A stretch of DNA of 64,000 nucleotides, from NCBI RefSeq assembly GCF_036226885.1, contig NZ_CP109027.1, positions 1,612,001 to 1,676,000 on the forward strand, written 5' to 3'. Shown here one piece after another: positions 38,727-47,345 of this stretch. The position numbers and the translations under genes are program-made. The stretch's first letter is position 1, and every line of letters begins with the position of its first letter. The notes under the pieces were generated by a model. It had not been told where the DNA came from. It saw only the letters and a program-made list of their open reading frames with translations, and did no database searches. This DNA comes from Streptomyces sp. NBC_00663. GTDB lineage: Bacteria > Actinomycetota > Actinomycetes > Streptomycetales > Streptomycetaceae.

Positions 38727-40772
38727 CTACACAGCCGTCACTCCGGACGGCGCCGGAGCGTACCCCGTCGGCCGGGCCGTGAACGTGCCCCGGCCCTGGG
38801 TCCGGCTGCGCAACCGGGTCGCGTAGCCGAAGAGTTCGGCGAGCGGCACGGTGGCCGTGACGACCACGGAACCCCCGCGCGCCGCCGAGCCGGTGACCCG
38901 GCCGCGCCGTGCGGCCAGGTCACCGAGGACTCCGCCGACCGCGGCGTCCGGCACGGTGACCGTGACCTCGGCGACCGGTTCGAGGAGCACCATGGCGCAG
39001 GCGCGCAGGGCGTCCCGGAGCCCGAGCCGGCCGGCCGTACGGAAGGCCGTGTCGGAGGAGTCCTTCACATGGGTCGCCCCGTCGGTGAGGGTGACGCGCA
39101 GCCCGGTCACGGGGTGACCCGCGAGCGGCCCCTCGGCCAGGGCGTCCCGGCAGCCGGCCTCGACCGCCCGGACATACTCCTGCGGCACCCGTCCGCCGAC
39201 GACGGCGGAGCGGAACTCGAACCCGGTGTCGCCGTCGCATGACTCCACGTCGAGGACGACATGCGCGAACTGCCCCGCTCCGCCGTCCTGTTTGACGTGC
39301 CGGAAGACGAACCCGGACACCCCGCGCCCGACGGTCTCCCGGTGCGCCACCCGCGGTCGCCCGGCGTTGACGTCCAGCCCCTGATCACGCCGTACCTTCT
39401 CCAGCGCGACCTCAAGGTGCAGTTCGCCCATGCCGGACAGCACCGTCTGCCCGGTCTCCGGATCGGTCCGCACGACGAGCGACGGGTCCTCCTCGGCGAG
39501 CCGGGCGAGCGCCTGGGTCAGCCGGTCGGTGTCGGTGGACCGCACGGCCTCGACCGCCACCGAGACGACCGGTTCGGCGACGCTCGGCGGTTCGAGGACG
39601 AGCGTCGCGTCCGGCGCGCACAGGGTCGACCCGGCGCGGGCCGCCTTCAGTCCGACGACCGCCACGATGTCCCCGGCGACCGCCCGCTCCAGCTGGGCGT
39701 GCCGGTCGGCCTGCACCCGCAGGATGCGCCCGATGCGCTCGGTACGCCGTACGCCCGAGTCCCACACCGTGTCTCCCTTCTCGATGGTTCCGGAGTAGAC
39801 CCGCAGGTAGGTGAGCCGTCCGGTGGGGGTGGCGTTCACCTTGAACACCAGCCCCGCGAACGGCGCCGCCGGGTCGGCGGGCCGCTCCTGCCCGTCGCCC
39901 TCGCCGGTGCCGCGCACGGCGGGTACGTCGAGCGGGGACGGCAGATACGCCACCAGCGCGTCGAGCAGCGGTTCGACACCGCGGTTGCGGTAGGCCGAGC
40001 CGCACAGCACGACGACCCCGTCGCCGGAGCGCGTGAGATCGCGCAGCGCCTCGCCGAGCGTCCGGTCGTCCAGCGCCGAGCGGGCGCAGAACTCCTCCAG
40101 CGCCCCCGGATGCAGCTCGGCCACCGCTTCCTCCAGCAGCCGACGCCGCCGCGCCGCTTCCCCGGCAAGCGCCTGCGGGATCTCCCGTACGACCATGTCG
40201 TCGCCGTCGGCCCAGGTCAGCGCCCGCATCCGGACCAGGTCGACGACCCCGCGGAAGCCGTCCTCCGCCCCGATGGGCAGCTGCACGACCAGCGGTGCCG
40301 GATGCAGCCGCTCCCGGATGGAGGCGACGGCGGTGTCGAGGTCGGCGCCCGCGCGGTCCATCTTGTTGACGAACGCGATCCGCGGGACGCCGTACCGGTC
40401 GGCCTGCCGCCAGACGGACTCGCTCTGCGGTTCCACGCCCGCGACGGCGTCGAACACGGCGACCGCGCCGTCGAGCACCCGCAGCGAGCGCTCCACCTCG
40501 TCGGCGAAGTCGACATGGCCCGGGGTGTCGATCAGGTTGATGCGATGACCGTCCCAGGCACAGCTGATCGCCGCCGCGAAGATGGTGATGCCCCGGTCGC
40601 GCTCCTGGGGGTCGAAGTCGGTGACGGTCGTGCCGTCGTGGACCTCACCGCGCCGGTGCGTGGTGCCGGTGGCGAACAGGATCCGCTCGGTGACGGTGGT
40701 CTTGCCCGCGTCGACATGGGCGAGGATGCCCAGGTTGCGGACGGTGGTGAGAGGGTTGATGCGAGTACGCAC
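38727..40772 (-). CDS. Elongation factor G paralogue (FusA/TetM-like GTPase)
   Basis: A 681-residue translational GTPase. G-domain motifs are intact: AHVDAGKTT (G1), DTPGHVDF (G3), NKMDRAGAD (G4) and GSAYRNRG (G5). Domain II starts [20 protein letters not shown], domain IV contains [20 protein letters not shown] at the usual tip region, and domain V follows with [12 protein letters not shown]. The gene stands away from rpsL/rpsG/tuf, so it is a second EF-G rather than the housekeeping one. The family includes alternative EF-Gs and ribosome-protection relatives; resistance has not been shown for this type. GTG 40772 follows GAAAGG by ten bases. Length matches EF-G (about 690). Confidence 0.88.
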   Translation of the reverse strand: MRTRINPLTTVRNLGILAHVDAGKTTVTERILFATGTTHRRGEVHDGTTVTDFDPQERDRGITIFAAAISCAWDGHRINLIDTPGHVDFADEVERSLRVLDGAVAVFDAVAGVEPQSESVWRQADRYGVPRIAFVNKMDRAGADLDTAVASIRERLHPAPLVVQLPIGAEDGFRGVVDLVRMRALTWADGDDMVVREIPQALAGEAARRRRLLEEAVAELHPGALEEFCARSALDDRTLGEALRDLTRSGDGVVVLCGSAYRNRGVEPLLDALVAYLPSPLDVPAVRGTGEGDGQERPADPAAPFAGLVFKVNATPTGRLTYLRVYSGTIEKGDTVWDSGVRRTERIGRILRVQADRHAQLERAVAGDIVAVVGLKAARAGSTLCAPDATLVLEPPSVAEPVVSVAVEAVRSTDTDRLTQALARLAEEDPSLVVRTDPETGQTVLSGMGELHLEVALEKVRRDQGLDVNAGRPRVAHRETVGRGVSGFVFRHVKQDGGAGQFAHVVLDVESCDGDTGFEFRSAVVGGRVPQEYVRAVEAGCRDALAEGPLAGHPVTGLRVTLTDGATHVKDSSDTAFRTAGRLGLRDALRACAMVLLEPVAEVTVTVPDAAVGGVLGDLAARRGRVTGSAARGGSVVVTATVPLAELFGYATRLRSRTQGRGTFTARPTGYAPAPSGVTAV

Positions 40773-41108
40773 GGCCCGAGGCCTTTCGAGGTGTTCCGGG
40801 AAAAGGGCAGCGCGATTCCCGTACGAGACACTCGACTTGACGGTGCGTCAGGAGTTCGTGACGGGCATCCGGTACCGGCCGCGCAGCAGGTACCGGGCGG
40901 CGGGAGACACGAGGATCACCTCGTAGCGGGCACGGGAGGCGACGGCAGCGGTGCGCTCACACACGGCCGGGCTCCCCTCACTCGTCATGGATCTCGTCGT
41001 ACGGCACACCGAGCCCGGTCAGGGGCGGCGTGCGGTTCGTGGTGAGTGTAGGGAGCGGGCGGGCCGGTCGGCACGCGAATATTCGACCGCCCCCAGGGCA
41101 TCGCAAAA
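40773..41108. other. Intergenic region without a gene
   Basis: This stretch between the EF-G-like gene and the tRNA terminator shows no credible coding region. It contains a TGACGGTGCGTCA dyad (40838-40850), 66 bp upstream of the EF-G-like start, which could be an operator. The same 13-mer with one change occurs at 37670-37682. Confidence 0.4.
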
Positions 41109-41150
41109 CAGCTTGTGCGGGCCGAGGCGAACCTCGACCCGCACAAGCTG
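41109..41150 (-). terminator. Rho-independent terminator after tRNA-Leu
   Basis: A 19-bp stem (41109-41127 and 41132-41150, one G-U wobble) with a CGAA tetraloop is followed on the minus strand by TTTT. It lies 13 bp after the tRNA 3' end. Confidence 0.88.
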
Positions 41151-41163
41151 CGGTTACTCTCTG

Positions 41164-41248
41164 TGTCCGAGGGGGGACTTGAACCCCCACGCCCGATAAA
41201 GGGCACTAGCACCTCAAGCTAGCGCGTCTGCCATTCCGCCACCCGGAC
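41164..41248 (-). tRNA. tRNA-Leu (anticodon GAG)
   Basis: An 85-nt cloverleaf on the minus strand. The acceptor stem pairs GTCCGGG with CTCGGAC (one G-U), discriminator A. The anticodon stem CTAGC/GCTAG holds the loop TTGAGGT, anticodon GAG. A class II variable arm (TGCCCTTTATCGGGCG) and the T-arm GGGGGTTCAAGTCCCCC are clear. CCA is not encoded. It reads CUC and CUU codons. A strong terminator follows at once. Confidence 0.95.
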
Positions 41249-41419
41249 TAGGTGTCTGCCGCCTGGCCGGGGTGTTCCCCGCGGCGACATGGACAACAAT
41301 ACCAAGCTTTCGGAGCGCCTTTCACCTGCATATCCGTGCACCGGGGAGCCGCTTCGCGCAGACTGCGGGGGCGGGTCGGCCGGGTCACCGTGCGCGACCC
41401 GGCGATTGCGCGCGGCGGC

Positions 41420-42097
41420 TCATTTCGCCCGCTCGTGGTACATCTTCCGCGTGTGCTCGGTGTGGGCCCGCATCGCCTCGGTCGCACGCTGTTCGTCGCG
41501 GTCCGCGATGGCCGCGATCAGTTCGCGGTGCTCGATCCAGGACTGCCGGCCGCGCTGCCGGGCGACCGGCGTGTAGTACCAGCGGACCCGCCGGTCGACC
41601 TGGGCGGCCAGCTCCGCGAGGACCGCGTTGCCGGCCAGCTCCATGATCTTCGCGTGCAGCCGGGCGTTCATCGCGACGGCGGCGTCCACGTCGTCGGCCG
41701 CGACGGCACGCTCACCCTCCGCGCACATCTCCTCCAGGACGGCGATGGCCGCGGTACCGGCGTTGGCCGCGGCGAGCCGGGCCGCCTCGGCCTCCAACAG
41801 CGTCCGTACGGTGAGGAGCTGGTCGGCCTCCTCCTCGGTCGGCTCATGCACGAACGCACCCTGCGCGGGCCGAAGATCGACCCACCCCTCGGTACTGAGC
41901 CGCTGCAACGCCTCCCGCACCGGCTGCCGCGAGACACCGAGATGCCCGGCGAGCTCACTCTCGACCAGATGCTGGCCGGGCTGGAGAGCACGCGTGGTGA
42001 TGAGTTCGAGGAGCGCCTCATAGACACGGTCACGCAACGGGCCGGGGCGTTCGAGCTTGGGCACCGCACCCTGCGGCAGGCCAGTCGTCGACAACAT
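41420..42097 (-). CDS. GntR-family transcriptional regulator, FCD (FadR) type
   Basis: A 225-residue regulator with an N-terminal winged helix (LVESELAGHLGVSRQPVREA and LQRLSTEGWVDLRPAQGAFV) and a C-terminal all-helical FCD ligand domain carrying metal-site candidates such as ARLHAKIMELAGN and EHRELIAAIADRD. ATG 42097 is preferred to GTG 42100 because GGAGG sits seven bases upstream. It diverges from the ketopantoate-reductase-like gene, and a perfect dyad 40 bp upstream of its start may be its own operator. It is one of three closely similar FCD regulators in this island, so control of oxalate/formate genes by a small carboxylate is likely. Confidence 0.9.
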   Translation of the reverse strand: MLSTTGLPQGAVPKLERPGPLRDRVYEALLELITTRALQPGQHLVESELAGHLGVSRQPVREALQRLSTEGWVDLRPAQGAFVHEPTEEEADQLLTVRTLLEAEAARLAAANAGTAAIAVLEEMCAEGERAVAADDVDAAVAMNARLHAKIMELAGNAVLAELAAQVDRRVRWYYTPVARQRGRQSWIEHRELIAAIADRDEQRATEAMRAHTEHTRKMYHERAK

Positions 42098-42136
42098 CAC
42101 GGCCCCTCCTCGTCAGCATCGTCGCTGTGTGCAGGA

Positions 42137-42153
42137 GCCAATTATGAATTGGC
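42137..42153. promoter_or_regulatory. Perfect dyad upstream of the first gntR gene
   Basis: GCCAATT-ATG-AATTGGC, 7-bp arms with a 3-nt spacer, centred 48 bp before the GntR start. It is AT-rich in a GC-rich region, which makes chance less likely. Probable autoregulatory operator. Confidence 0.55.
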
Positions 42154-42331
42154 TTTCGCCTACAGTCTACGGCGCACAACGCGCCGGAGGACCGGGAGTT
42201 GTGGGGCACCGGAGCCGGACCGCGGAGTGGCCTAAGTCTTGCTGCGCTTCATTCCATCCTGTAGACAATATTTCGTCGACACAGTTCGACAGTTCCGCGG
42301 TACACCCTCGACCGAACGGAGCTCGCCCCGC

Positions 42332-43363
42332 ATGAAAGTCGCAGTCCTCGGCGCCGGAGCCATCGGCGCCTACGTCGGCGCCGCCCTGCACCGCGCAGGC
42401 GCCGACGTACACCTCATCGCCCGTGGACCGCACCTCGCGGCCATGAGGCACCACGGCGTCCGCGTCCTCTCCCCCCGCGGCGACTTCACCGCACACACCC
42501 ACGCCACCGACAACCCCGCCGACATCGGCCCCGTCGACTACGTCTTCCTCGGCCTCAAGGCCACCTCCTACGCGGCGTGCGGACCACTCATCCAACCCCT
42601 GCTGCACGCCGACACCGCCGTCATCGCCGCCCAGAACGGCATCCCCTGGTGGTACTTCCACGCCCACGGCGGCCCCCACAACGGCCACCGGCTCGAAAGC
42701 GTCGACCCCGGCGGAACCGTCAGCGCCGTCCTCGCCCCCCAACGCGCCATCGGCTGCGTCGTCTACGCCGCCACCGAACTCGAAGCCCCCGGCGTGGTCC
42801 GCCACCTCGAAGGCACCCGCTTCTCCATCGGCGAACCCGACCGCAGCCTCTCCCCCCGCTGCCTCGCCTTCAGCCAAGCCATGCAGGCCGGCGGGTTGAA
42901 ATGCCCCGTCGAACCCGACCTGCGCAACGACATCTGGCTCAAACTCCTGGGCAACATCTCCTTCAACCCCATCAGCGCCCTCGCCCGCGCCACCATGCGC
43001 CAAATGTGCCACCACACCGCCACCCGCACCGTCATCCACACCATGATGGAAGAAACCCTCACCGTCGCCGCAGCCCTCGACTGCCACCCCGACATCACCA
43101 TCGAACGCCGCCTCGCCGGCGCCGAAAAAGTCGGCGACCACCGCACCTCCACCCTCCAAGACCTCGAAGCCGGCAAACCCCTCGAACTCGACGTCCTCCT
43201 CACTGCCGTCATCGAACTCGCCACCCTCACCCACACCCCCGTCCCCACCCTCACCACCATCCACGCCCTCACCGACCTCCTCACCCATCGGGCGGGCACC
43301 CCCATGAACGTGCTCGTGGGAGCGGACCGCACAGCCCCTCGGGCCGCGGCCACCCAGGGCTGA
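42332..43363 (+). CDS. Ketopantoate reductase family protein, candidate oxalyl-CoA reductase (PanE2-like)
   Basis: A 343-residue ApbA/PanE-family NADP-dependent reductase. The Rossmann motif GAGAIGAYVGAAL is at residues 7-19; the C-terminal domain contains KLLGNISFNPISALARATM with the family Lys and Asn. The housekeeping reaction is ketopantoate to pantoate, but in Methylobacterium extorquens the paralogue PanE2, encoded with oxalate genes, reduces oxalyl-CoA to glyoxylate. Its place beside formyl-CoA transferase and oxalyl-CoA decarboxylase genes favours that role here. ATG 42332 follows GGAG by 11 bases. The coding strand is strikingly C-rich and G-poor, unlike its neighbours, which may reflect separate ancestry. 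Confidence 0.8.
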   Translation: MKVAVLGAGAIGAYVGAALHRAGADVHLIARGPHLAAMRHHGVRVLSPRGDFTAHTHATDNPADIGPVDYVFLGLKATSYAACGPLIQPLLHADTAVIAAQNGIPWWYFHAHGGPHNGHRLESVDPGGTVSAVLAPQRAIGCVVYAATELEAPGVVRHLEGTRFSIGEPDRSLSPRCLAFSQAMQAGGLKCPVEPDLRNDIWLKLLGNISFNPISALARATMRQMCHHTATRTVIHTMMEETLTVAAALDCHPDITIERRLAGAEKVGDHRTSTLQDLEAGKPLELDVLLTAVIELATLTHTPVPTLTTIHALTDLLTHRAGTPMNVLVGADRTAPRAAATQG

Positions 43364-43486
43364 CCGGCCCCCCGCGACACGGCGGCGGGACCCTGAGCGG
43401 CGGGGAGCGCCCCCTGCGCCGCAGGGGTCCCGCCTCAGTCGTGTGTACGGCCCATGGCGCATGGATCTGGATCAGATATGGATCCT

Positions 43487-43506
43487 GTATACGATCGGCC
43501 GTATAC
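43487..43506. promoter_or_regulatory. GTATAC-N8-GTATAC dyad upstream of the PAS gene
   Basis: GTATAC (43487-43492) is repeated at 43501-43506 with eight bases between, 34 bp before the PAS start. It resembles the other GTAT/ATAC dyads near the FCD-GntR-linked genes of this island, so GntR binding is probable. Confidence 0.5.
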
Positions 43507-43539
43507 TTTGTGCACCAACTGCCCCTACCCGGAGGCGAC

Positions 43540-43965
43540 ATGGAAGATCTGCATCCCGAGGTGGTCCTGGCAATGGCCGCCCAGGCGCCCGACGGCATCG
43601 TGATCATCGACGGCGAAGGACTCATCCGCTACTGGAACCAGGGCGCTGAGCGCATCTTCGGTTTCTCGGCGGCCGATGTGGACGGCCGGAGTCTGGACGT
43701 CATCATCCCCGAGAAGCACCAGAAGCGGCACTGGGACGGATTCCAGGAGGCCATGGACCGCGGGACCAGCAAGTACGGCGAAGCCGACCTGCTGAACGTC
43801 CCCGCGCTCGCGGCGGACGGGCGCAGGATCTCCATCGAGTTCAGCGTCGTCATGCTCCCCGCCGCCGACGGCGCCATGTACTGCGGAGCCGTCATCCGGG
43901 ACGTGACCGCACGGCGTGAGCGGGAGCGGGAGTTGATGCGTCGGCGCGCCGAGGCGGCCGTCTGA
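43540..43965 (+). CDS. Stand-alone PAS-domain sensor protein
   Basis: A 141-residue protein made almost entirely of one PAS/PAC domain: QAPDGIVIIDGEGLIRYWNQ and GAERIFGFSAADVDGRSLDV, then ISIEFSVVMLPAADGAMYCG and AVIRDVTARRERERELMRRR as the PAC end with a coiled-coil tail. There is no output domain, so it probably signals through a partner. ATG 43540 has GGAGG just upstream. It faces the formyl-CoA transferase gene across a strong bidirectional terminator. PAS proteins occur beside oxc/frc genes elsewhere, and sensing of a metabolite or redox state is inferred only. Confidence 0.85.
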   Translation: MEDLHPEVVLAMAAQAPDGIVIIDGEGLIRYWNQGAERIFGFSAADVDGRSLDVIIPEKHQKRHWDGFQEAMDRGTSKYGEADLLNVPALAADGRRISIEFSVVMLPAADGAMYCGAVIRDVTARRERERELMRRRAEAAV

Positions 43966-43978
43966 ATCGCTCCACGCG

Positions 43979-44026
43979 CAACTGAGTGGGGGCCGTTGCC
44001 CGAAGGCAACGGCCCCCACTCAGTTG
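43979..44026. terminator. Bidirectional hairpin terminator
   Basis: A perfect 22-bp stem (43979-44000 and 44005-44026) with a CGAA tetraloop lies between the convergent PAS and formyl-CoA transferase genes. It is the strongest hairpin in the window. Confidence 0.92.
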
Positions 44027-44033
44027 TCCCTGC

Positions 44034-45290
44034 CTACACGATGACGCCGCTCTCCTTCAGGCGGCCGATGGTCTCCTCGTCGTAGCCGAGTTCGACCAGC
44101 ACCTCGGAGCTGTGCTCGCCCAGCAGCGGGGCGCCGGTGATGTCGGGCTTGAAGGAGGAGAACTTCACCGGGCTGCCCACGGTGAGGTAGGTGCCGCGTT
44201 CCTTCTGCTCGACCTCGACGACCGTGCCGCTCTTGCGCAGGTCCTCGTCGTAGGCGATCTCCTTCATGCTCATCACGGGGGCGCAGGGCACCTCCCATTC
44301 GCGCAGGATGTCGACCGCCTCGTACTTGGTCTTGTCCGCGAGCCACTTCTCGATCTCACCGAAGATCTCGAAGATGTGCGACTGACGGGCGCGCGCGGTG
44401 GCGTACTCGGGGTCCTCGGCCCATTCGGGGTGGCCGATCACCTCGGCGGTGCGCTTCCAGTTCTGCTCCTGGACGGTGAAGTAGATGTAGGCGTTCGGGT
44501 CGGTCTCCCAGCCCTTGCACTTGAGCACCCAGCCGGGCTGGCCGCCGCCGCCCGCGTTGCCGCCGCGCGGGACGACGTCGGTGAACTCGCCGTTGGGGTA
44601 CTGCGGGTACTCCTCCAGGTGGCCGACCCGCTCCAGGCGCTGCTGGTCGCGCAGCTTGACGCGGCAGAGGTTGAGGACGGCGTCCTGCATGGAGACGGAG
44701 ACCTTCTGGCCCTTGCCGGTCTTGTTGCGGTCGATGATCGCGGTGAGGATGCCGATCGCCAGGTGCATACCGGTGTTGGTGTCGCCGAGGGCGGCGCCGG
44801 AGATGGTCGGGGGGCCGTCCCAGAAGCCGGTGGTGGAGGCGGCGCCGCCGGCGCACTGGGCGACGTTCTCGTAGACCTTGAGGTCGTTCCAGGACGACTG
44901 GTCGTTGAAGCCCTTCACCGAGCCGAAGATCAGGCGCGGGTTGAGTTCCTGGATACGCTCCCAGGTGAAGCCCATGCGGTCGAGGGCGCCCGGCGCGAAG
45001 TTCTCCACCAGGACGTCGGCGTCCTTGATGAGCTTCTCCAGGACCTCCTTGCCCTCGGCGGTCTTGGTGTTGATGGCGAGGGAGCGCTTGTTGCTGTTGA
45101 GCATGGTGAAGTAGAGGGCGTCGAGGTCCTCGATGTCCCTGAGTTGACGGCGTGTCACATCACCGCCGTTGGGGCGCTCGACCTTGAGCACGTCGGCGCC
45201 GAACCAGGCGAGCATCTGTGTGCAGGCGGGACCGGCCTGGACCCCGGTGAAGTCGATCACCTTGATTCCGGCGAGCGGCTTTTCACTCAT
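44034..45290 (-). CDS. frc: Formyl-CoA:oxalate CoA-transferase
   Basis: A 418-residue class III CoA-transferase that moves CoA from formyl-CoA to oxalate. It aligns closely with Oxalobacter Frc throughout: [40 protein letters not shown], the catalytic Asp in [13 protein letters not shown], and the glycine-rich loop [14 protein letters not shown]. Length is right (428 in Oxalobacter). ATG 45290 has GGAAG upstream. It follows oxc by 50 bp on the same strand, so the two form the core oxalate operon. Of the three CoA-transferase genes here this is the one most like the characterised enzyme. Confidence 0.93.
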   Translation of the reverse strand: MSEKPLAGIKVIDFTGVQAGPACTQMLAWFGADVLKVERPNGGDVTRRQLRDIEDLDALYFTMLNSNKRSLAINTKTAEGKEVLEKLIKDADVLVENFAPGALDRMGFTWERIQELNPRLIFGSVKGFNDQSSWNDLKVYENVAQCAGGAASTTGFWDGPPTISGAALGDTNTGMHLAIGILTAIIDRNKTGKGQKVSVSMQDAVLNLCRVKLRDQQRLERVGHLEEYPQYPNGEFTDVVPRGGNAGGGGQPGWVLKCKGWETDPNAYIYFTVQEQNWKRTAEVIGHPEWAEDPEYATARARQSHIFEIFGEIEKWLADKTKYEAVDILREWEVPCAPVMSMKEIAYDEDLRKSGTVVEVEQKERGTYLTVGSPVKFSSFKPDITGAPLLGEHSSEVLVELGYDEETIGRLKESGVIV

Positions 45291-45340
45291 GTCTGCTTCC
45301 TTTACGTGAAGTTACGTGGTCGAGGCGGTTGTCCGGGCGG

Positions 45341-47089
45341 TCACTTCTTGGCCGGCGTGATGTTGCCGACGGTGATGCCCTTGGGGTTGAGGTGTGAGAT
45401 GTGGCCGCTCTCGGTGCCGGCCGAGGGGTCGATCACGCAGTCGATGAGCGCCGGGCCGCCGGAGGCGAGGGCCTCGGTGAGGGCGGCGGTGACCTCGGCG
45501 GGGGTGGTGGCGCGGTAGCCCTTGCCGCCGAACGCCTCGATGAGGAGGTCGTGGCGGGCCGCCGACATGAGGGTGGTGGGCGAGGGGGCGTCGTCGTACG
45601 GGTTGGTGTCGTCGCCTCGGTAGACGCCGCCGTTGTTCATGATCACGGTGACGACGGGGAGCCGGTAGCGGCAGATCGTCTCGATCTCGATGCCGCTGAA
45701 CCCGAAGGCGCTGTCGCCCTCGACGGCCACGACCGGCTGTCCGCTCTCGACGGCGGCGGCTATGGCGTACCCCATGCCGATGCCCATGACGCCCCAGGTA
45801 CCGCTGTCGAGGCGGTGGCGCGGTACGTGCATGTCGATGACGTTGCGCGCGATGTCCAGGGCGTTGGCGCCCTCGTTGACGAGGTAGGTCTCCGGGCGGG
45901 CGTGGATGACGTCGCGTACGGCCTTCAGGGCGCCCATGAACTGCATGGGGTGCGGGTCGGCCGCCAGGCGCTGGGCCATCTTGGCGACGTTCTGCGCGGA
46001 GCGCGCCCCCAGTTCGTCGCGCCAGGCCGAAGGGGCCTGGATCTGGCCGGGCTTGGTGCGTTCGGCGAGGGCGTCGAGCACCGACTCGATGTCGCCGACG
46101 AGCGGGGCGGCGATGGGCTGGTTGCTGTCCATCTCCTTGGGGTCGATGTCGATCTGGACGAACTTGGCGTCCGGGTTCCAGCCCGCCTGGCCGTGGCCGA
46201 GGAGCCAGTTGAGGCGGGCGCCGATCAGCATCACGACGTCGGCCTTCTTCAGCGCCAGGGAGCGGGCGGTGGCGGCCGACTGGGGGTGGTCGTCGGGCAG
46301 CAGGCCCTTCGCCATCGACATCGGTACGTACGGGATGCCCGTCGACTCGATGAACTCCCGTACCTTGTCGTCCGCCTGGGCGTAGGCCGCGCCCTTGCCG
46401 AGGACGACCAGCGGGCGCTCGGCGGAGGCCAGCAGCTCGATCGCGCGGTCCACCGCCTCCGGCGCGGGGAGCTGGCGCGGCGCGGGGTCGACGAGGCGGC
46501 TGAGGGTGCGGTCGCCCTCCGCCTTCGGCAGGATGGCGCCGAGCACGGCGGCAGGAATGTCGAGATAGACGCCGCCGGGGCGCCCGGAGATGGCGGTACG
46601 CAGGGCGCGGGCGATACCGCGGCCGATGTCCTCGACGCGGCTCACGCGGTAGGCGGCCTTGACGAACGGCTGCGCGGCGGCGAGCTGGTCCATCTCCTCG
46701 TAGTCGCCCTGCTTGAGGTCGACGAGGTGACGCTCGCTGGAGCCGGAGATCTGCACCATGGGGAAGCAGTTGGTGGTCGCGTTCGCCAGGGCGACCAGGC
46801 CGTTGAGGAAGCCCGGTGCCGACACCGTCAGGGCCACGCCCGGTTTCTTGGTGAGGTAGCCGGCGGCGGCCGCCGCGTGTCCGGCGTTGCTCTCGTGCCG
46901 GAAGCCGATGTAGCGGATGCCCTGGGCCTGGGCGAGACGGGCGAGGTCGGTGATCGGGATGCCGACGACCCCGTAGATGGTGTCGACGTCGTTCATCTTG
47001 AGCGCGTCGACGACCAGGTGGTACCCGTCGGTGAGCTCGGTCGGCACGTCGGCTGCTGCCGCGGTCTCCTGTGTCGAGGGGGCGGTCAT
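45341..47089 (-). CDS. oxc: Oxalyl-CoA decarboxylase
   Basis: A 582-residue thiamin-diphosphate enzyme that converts oxalyl-CoA to formyl-CoA and CO2. The ThDP glutamate lies in YIGFRHESNAGHAAAAAGYL, and the cofactor/metal motif is VVAVEGDSAFGFSGIEIETI with NNGGVYRGDD completing GDG-NN. LDSGTWGVMGIGMGYAIAAA and the C-terminal KGITVGNITPAKK are Oxc-like. ATG 47089 follows AGGAGG by nine bases. It is the first gene of the operon with frc. Two GATA-N9-TATC sites lie 99 and 147 bp upstream, in the region shared with the divergent acyl-CoA synthetase gene. Confidence 0.93.
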   Translation of the reverse strand: MTAPSTQETAAAADVPTELTDGYHLVVDALKMNDVDTIYGVVGIPITDLARLAQAQGIRYIGFRHESNAGHAAAAAGYLTKKPGVALTVSAPGFLNGLVALANATTNCFPMVQISGSSERHLVDLKQGDYEEMDQLAAAQPFVKAAYRVSRVEDIGRGIARALRTAISGRPGGVYLDIPAAVLGAILPKAEGDRTLSRLVDPAPRQLPAPEAVDRAIELLASAERPLVVLGKGAAYAQADDKVREFIESTGIPYVPMSMAKGLLPDDHPQSAATARSLALKKADVVMLIGARLNWLLGHGQAGWNPDAKFVQIDIDPKEMDSNQPIAAPLVGDIESVLDALAERTKPGQIQAPSAWRDELGARSAQNVAKMAQRLAADPHPMQFMGALKAVRDVIHARPETYLVNEGANALDIARNVIDMHVPRHRLDSGTWGVMGIGMGYAIAAAVESGQPVVAVEGDSAFGFSGIEIETICRYRLPVVTVIMNNGGVYRGDDTNPYDDAPSPTTLMSAARHDLLIEAFGGKGYRATTPAEVTAALTEALASGGPALIDCVIDPSAGTESGHISHLNPKGITVGNITPAKK

Positions 47090-47187
47090 GGTCCGGGGTC
47101 CTCCTTGGGCAGGTCCTGCCGGTGCGGCTACTCCTCTCACCATCCGCAGCGCGTGCGCGCCCGTCCAAGACCCATCGGCGACCAGCC

Positions 47188-47252
47188 GATAAGCAACTTC
47201 TATCGAGAGCCGTGGAAGGGGCTCGCAACTCCCTTGATAGAGGCCCGTTATC
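47188..47252. promoter_or_regulatory. Pair of LysR-type GATA-N9-TATC sites
   Basis: GATA-N9-TATC occurs at 47188-47204 and 47236-47252, 48 bp apart, in the divergent oxc/acyl-CoA synthetase promoter. Both fit the T-N11-A rule of LysR regulators. A LysR gene lies just beyond the synthetase gene. Confidence 0.55.
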
Positions 47253-47345
47253 GACCGTTCGGCAGTGCGTATTGGACGCCCGCCGAAGGCCGCCGCAGGC
47301 TCGCAGAGGACTGTTCCGTCGGACCTGGCGCTAGGGGGTGGGGGC

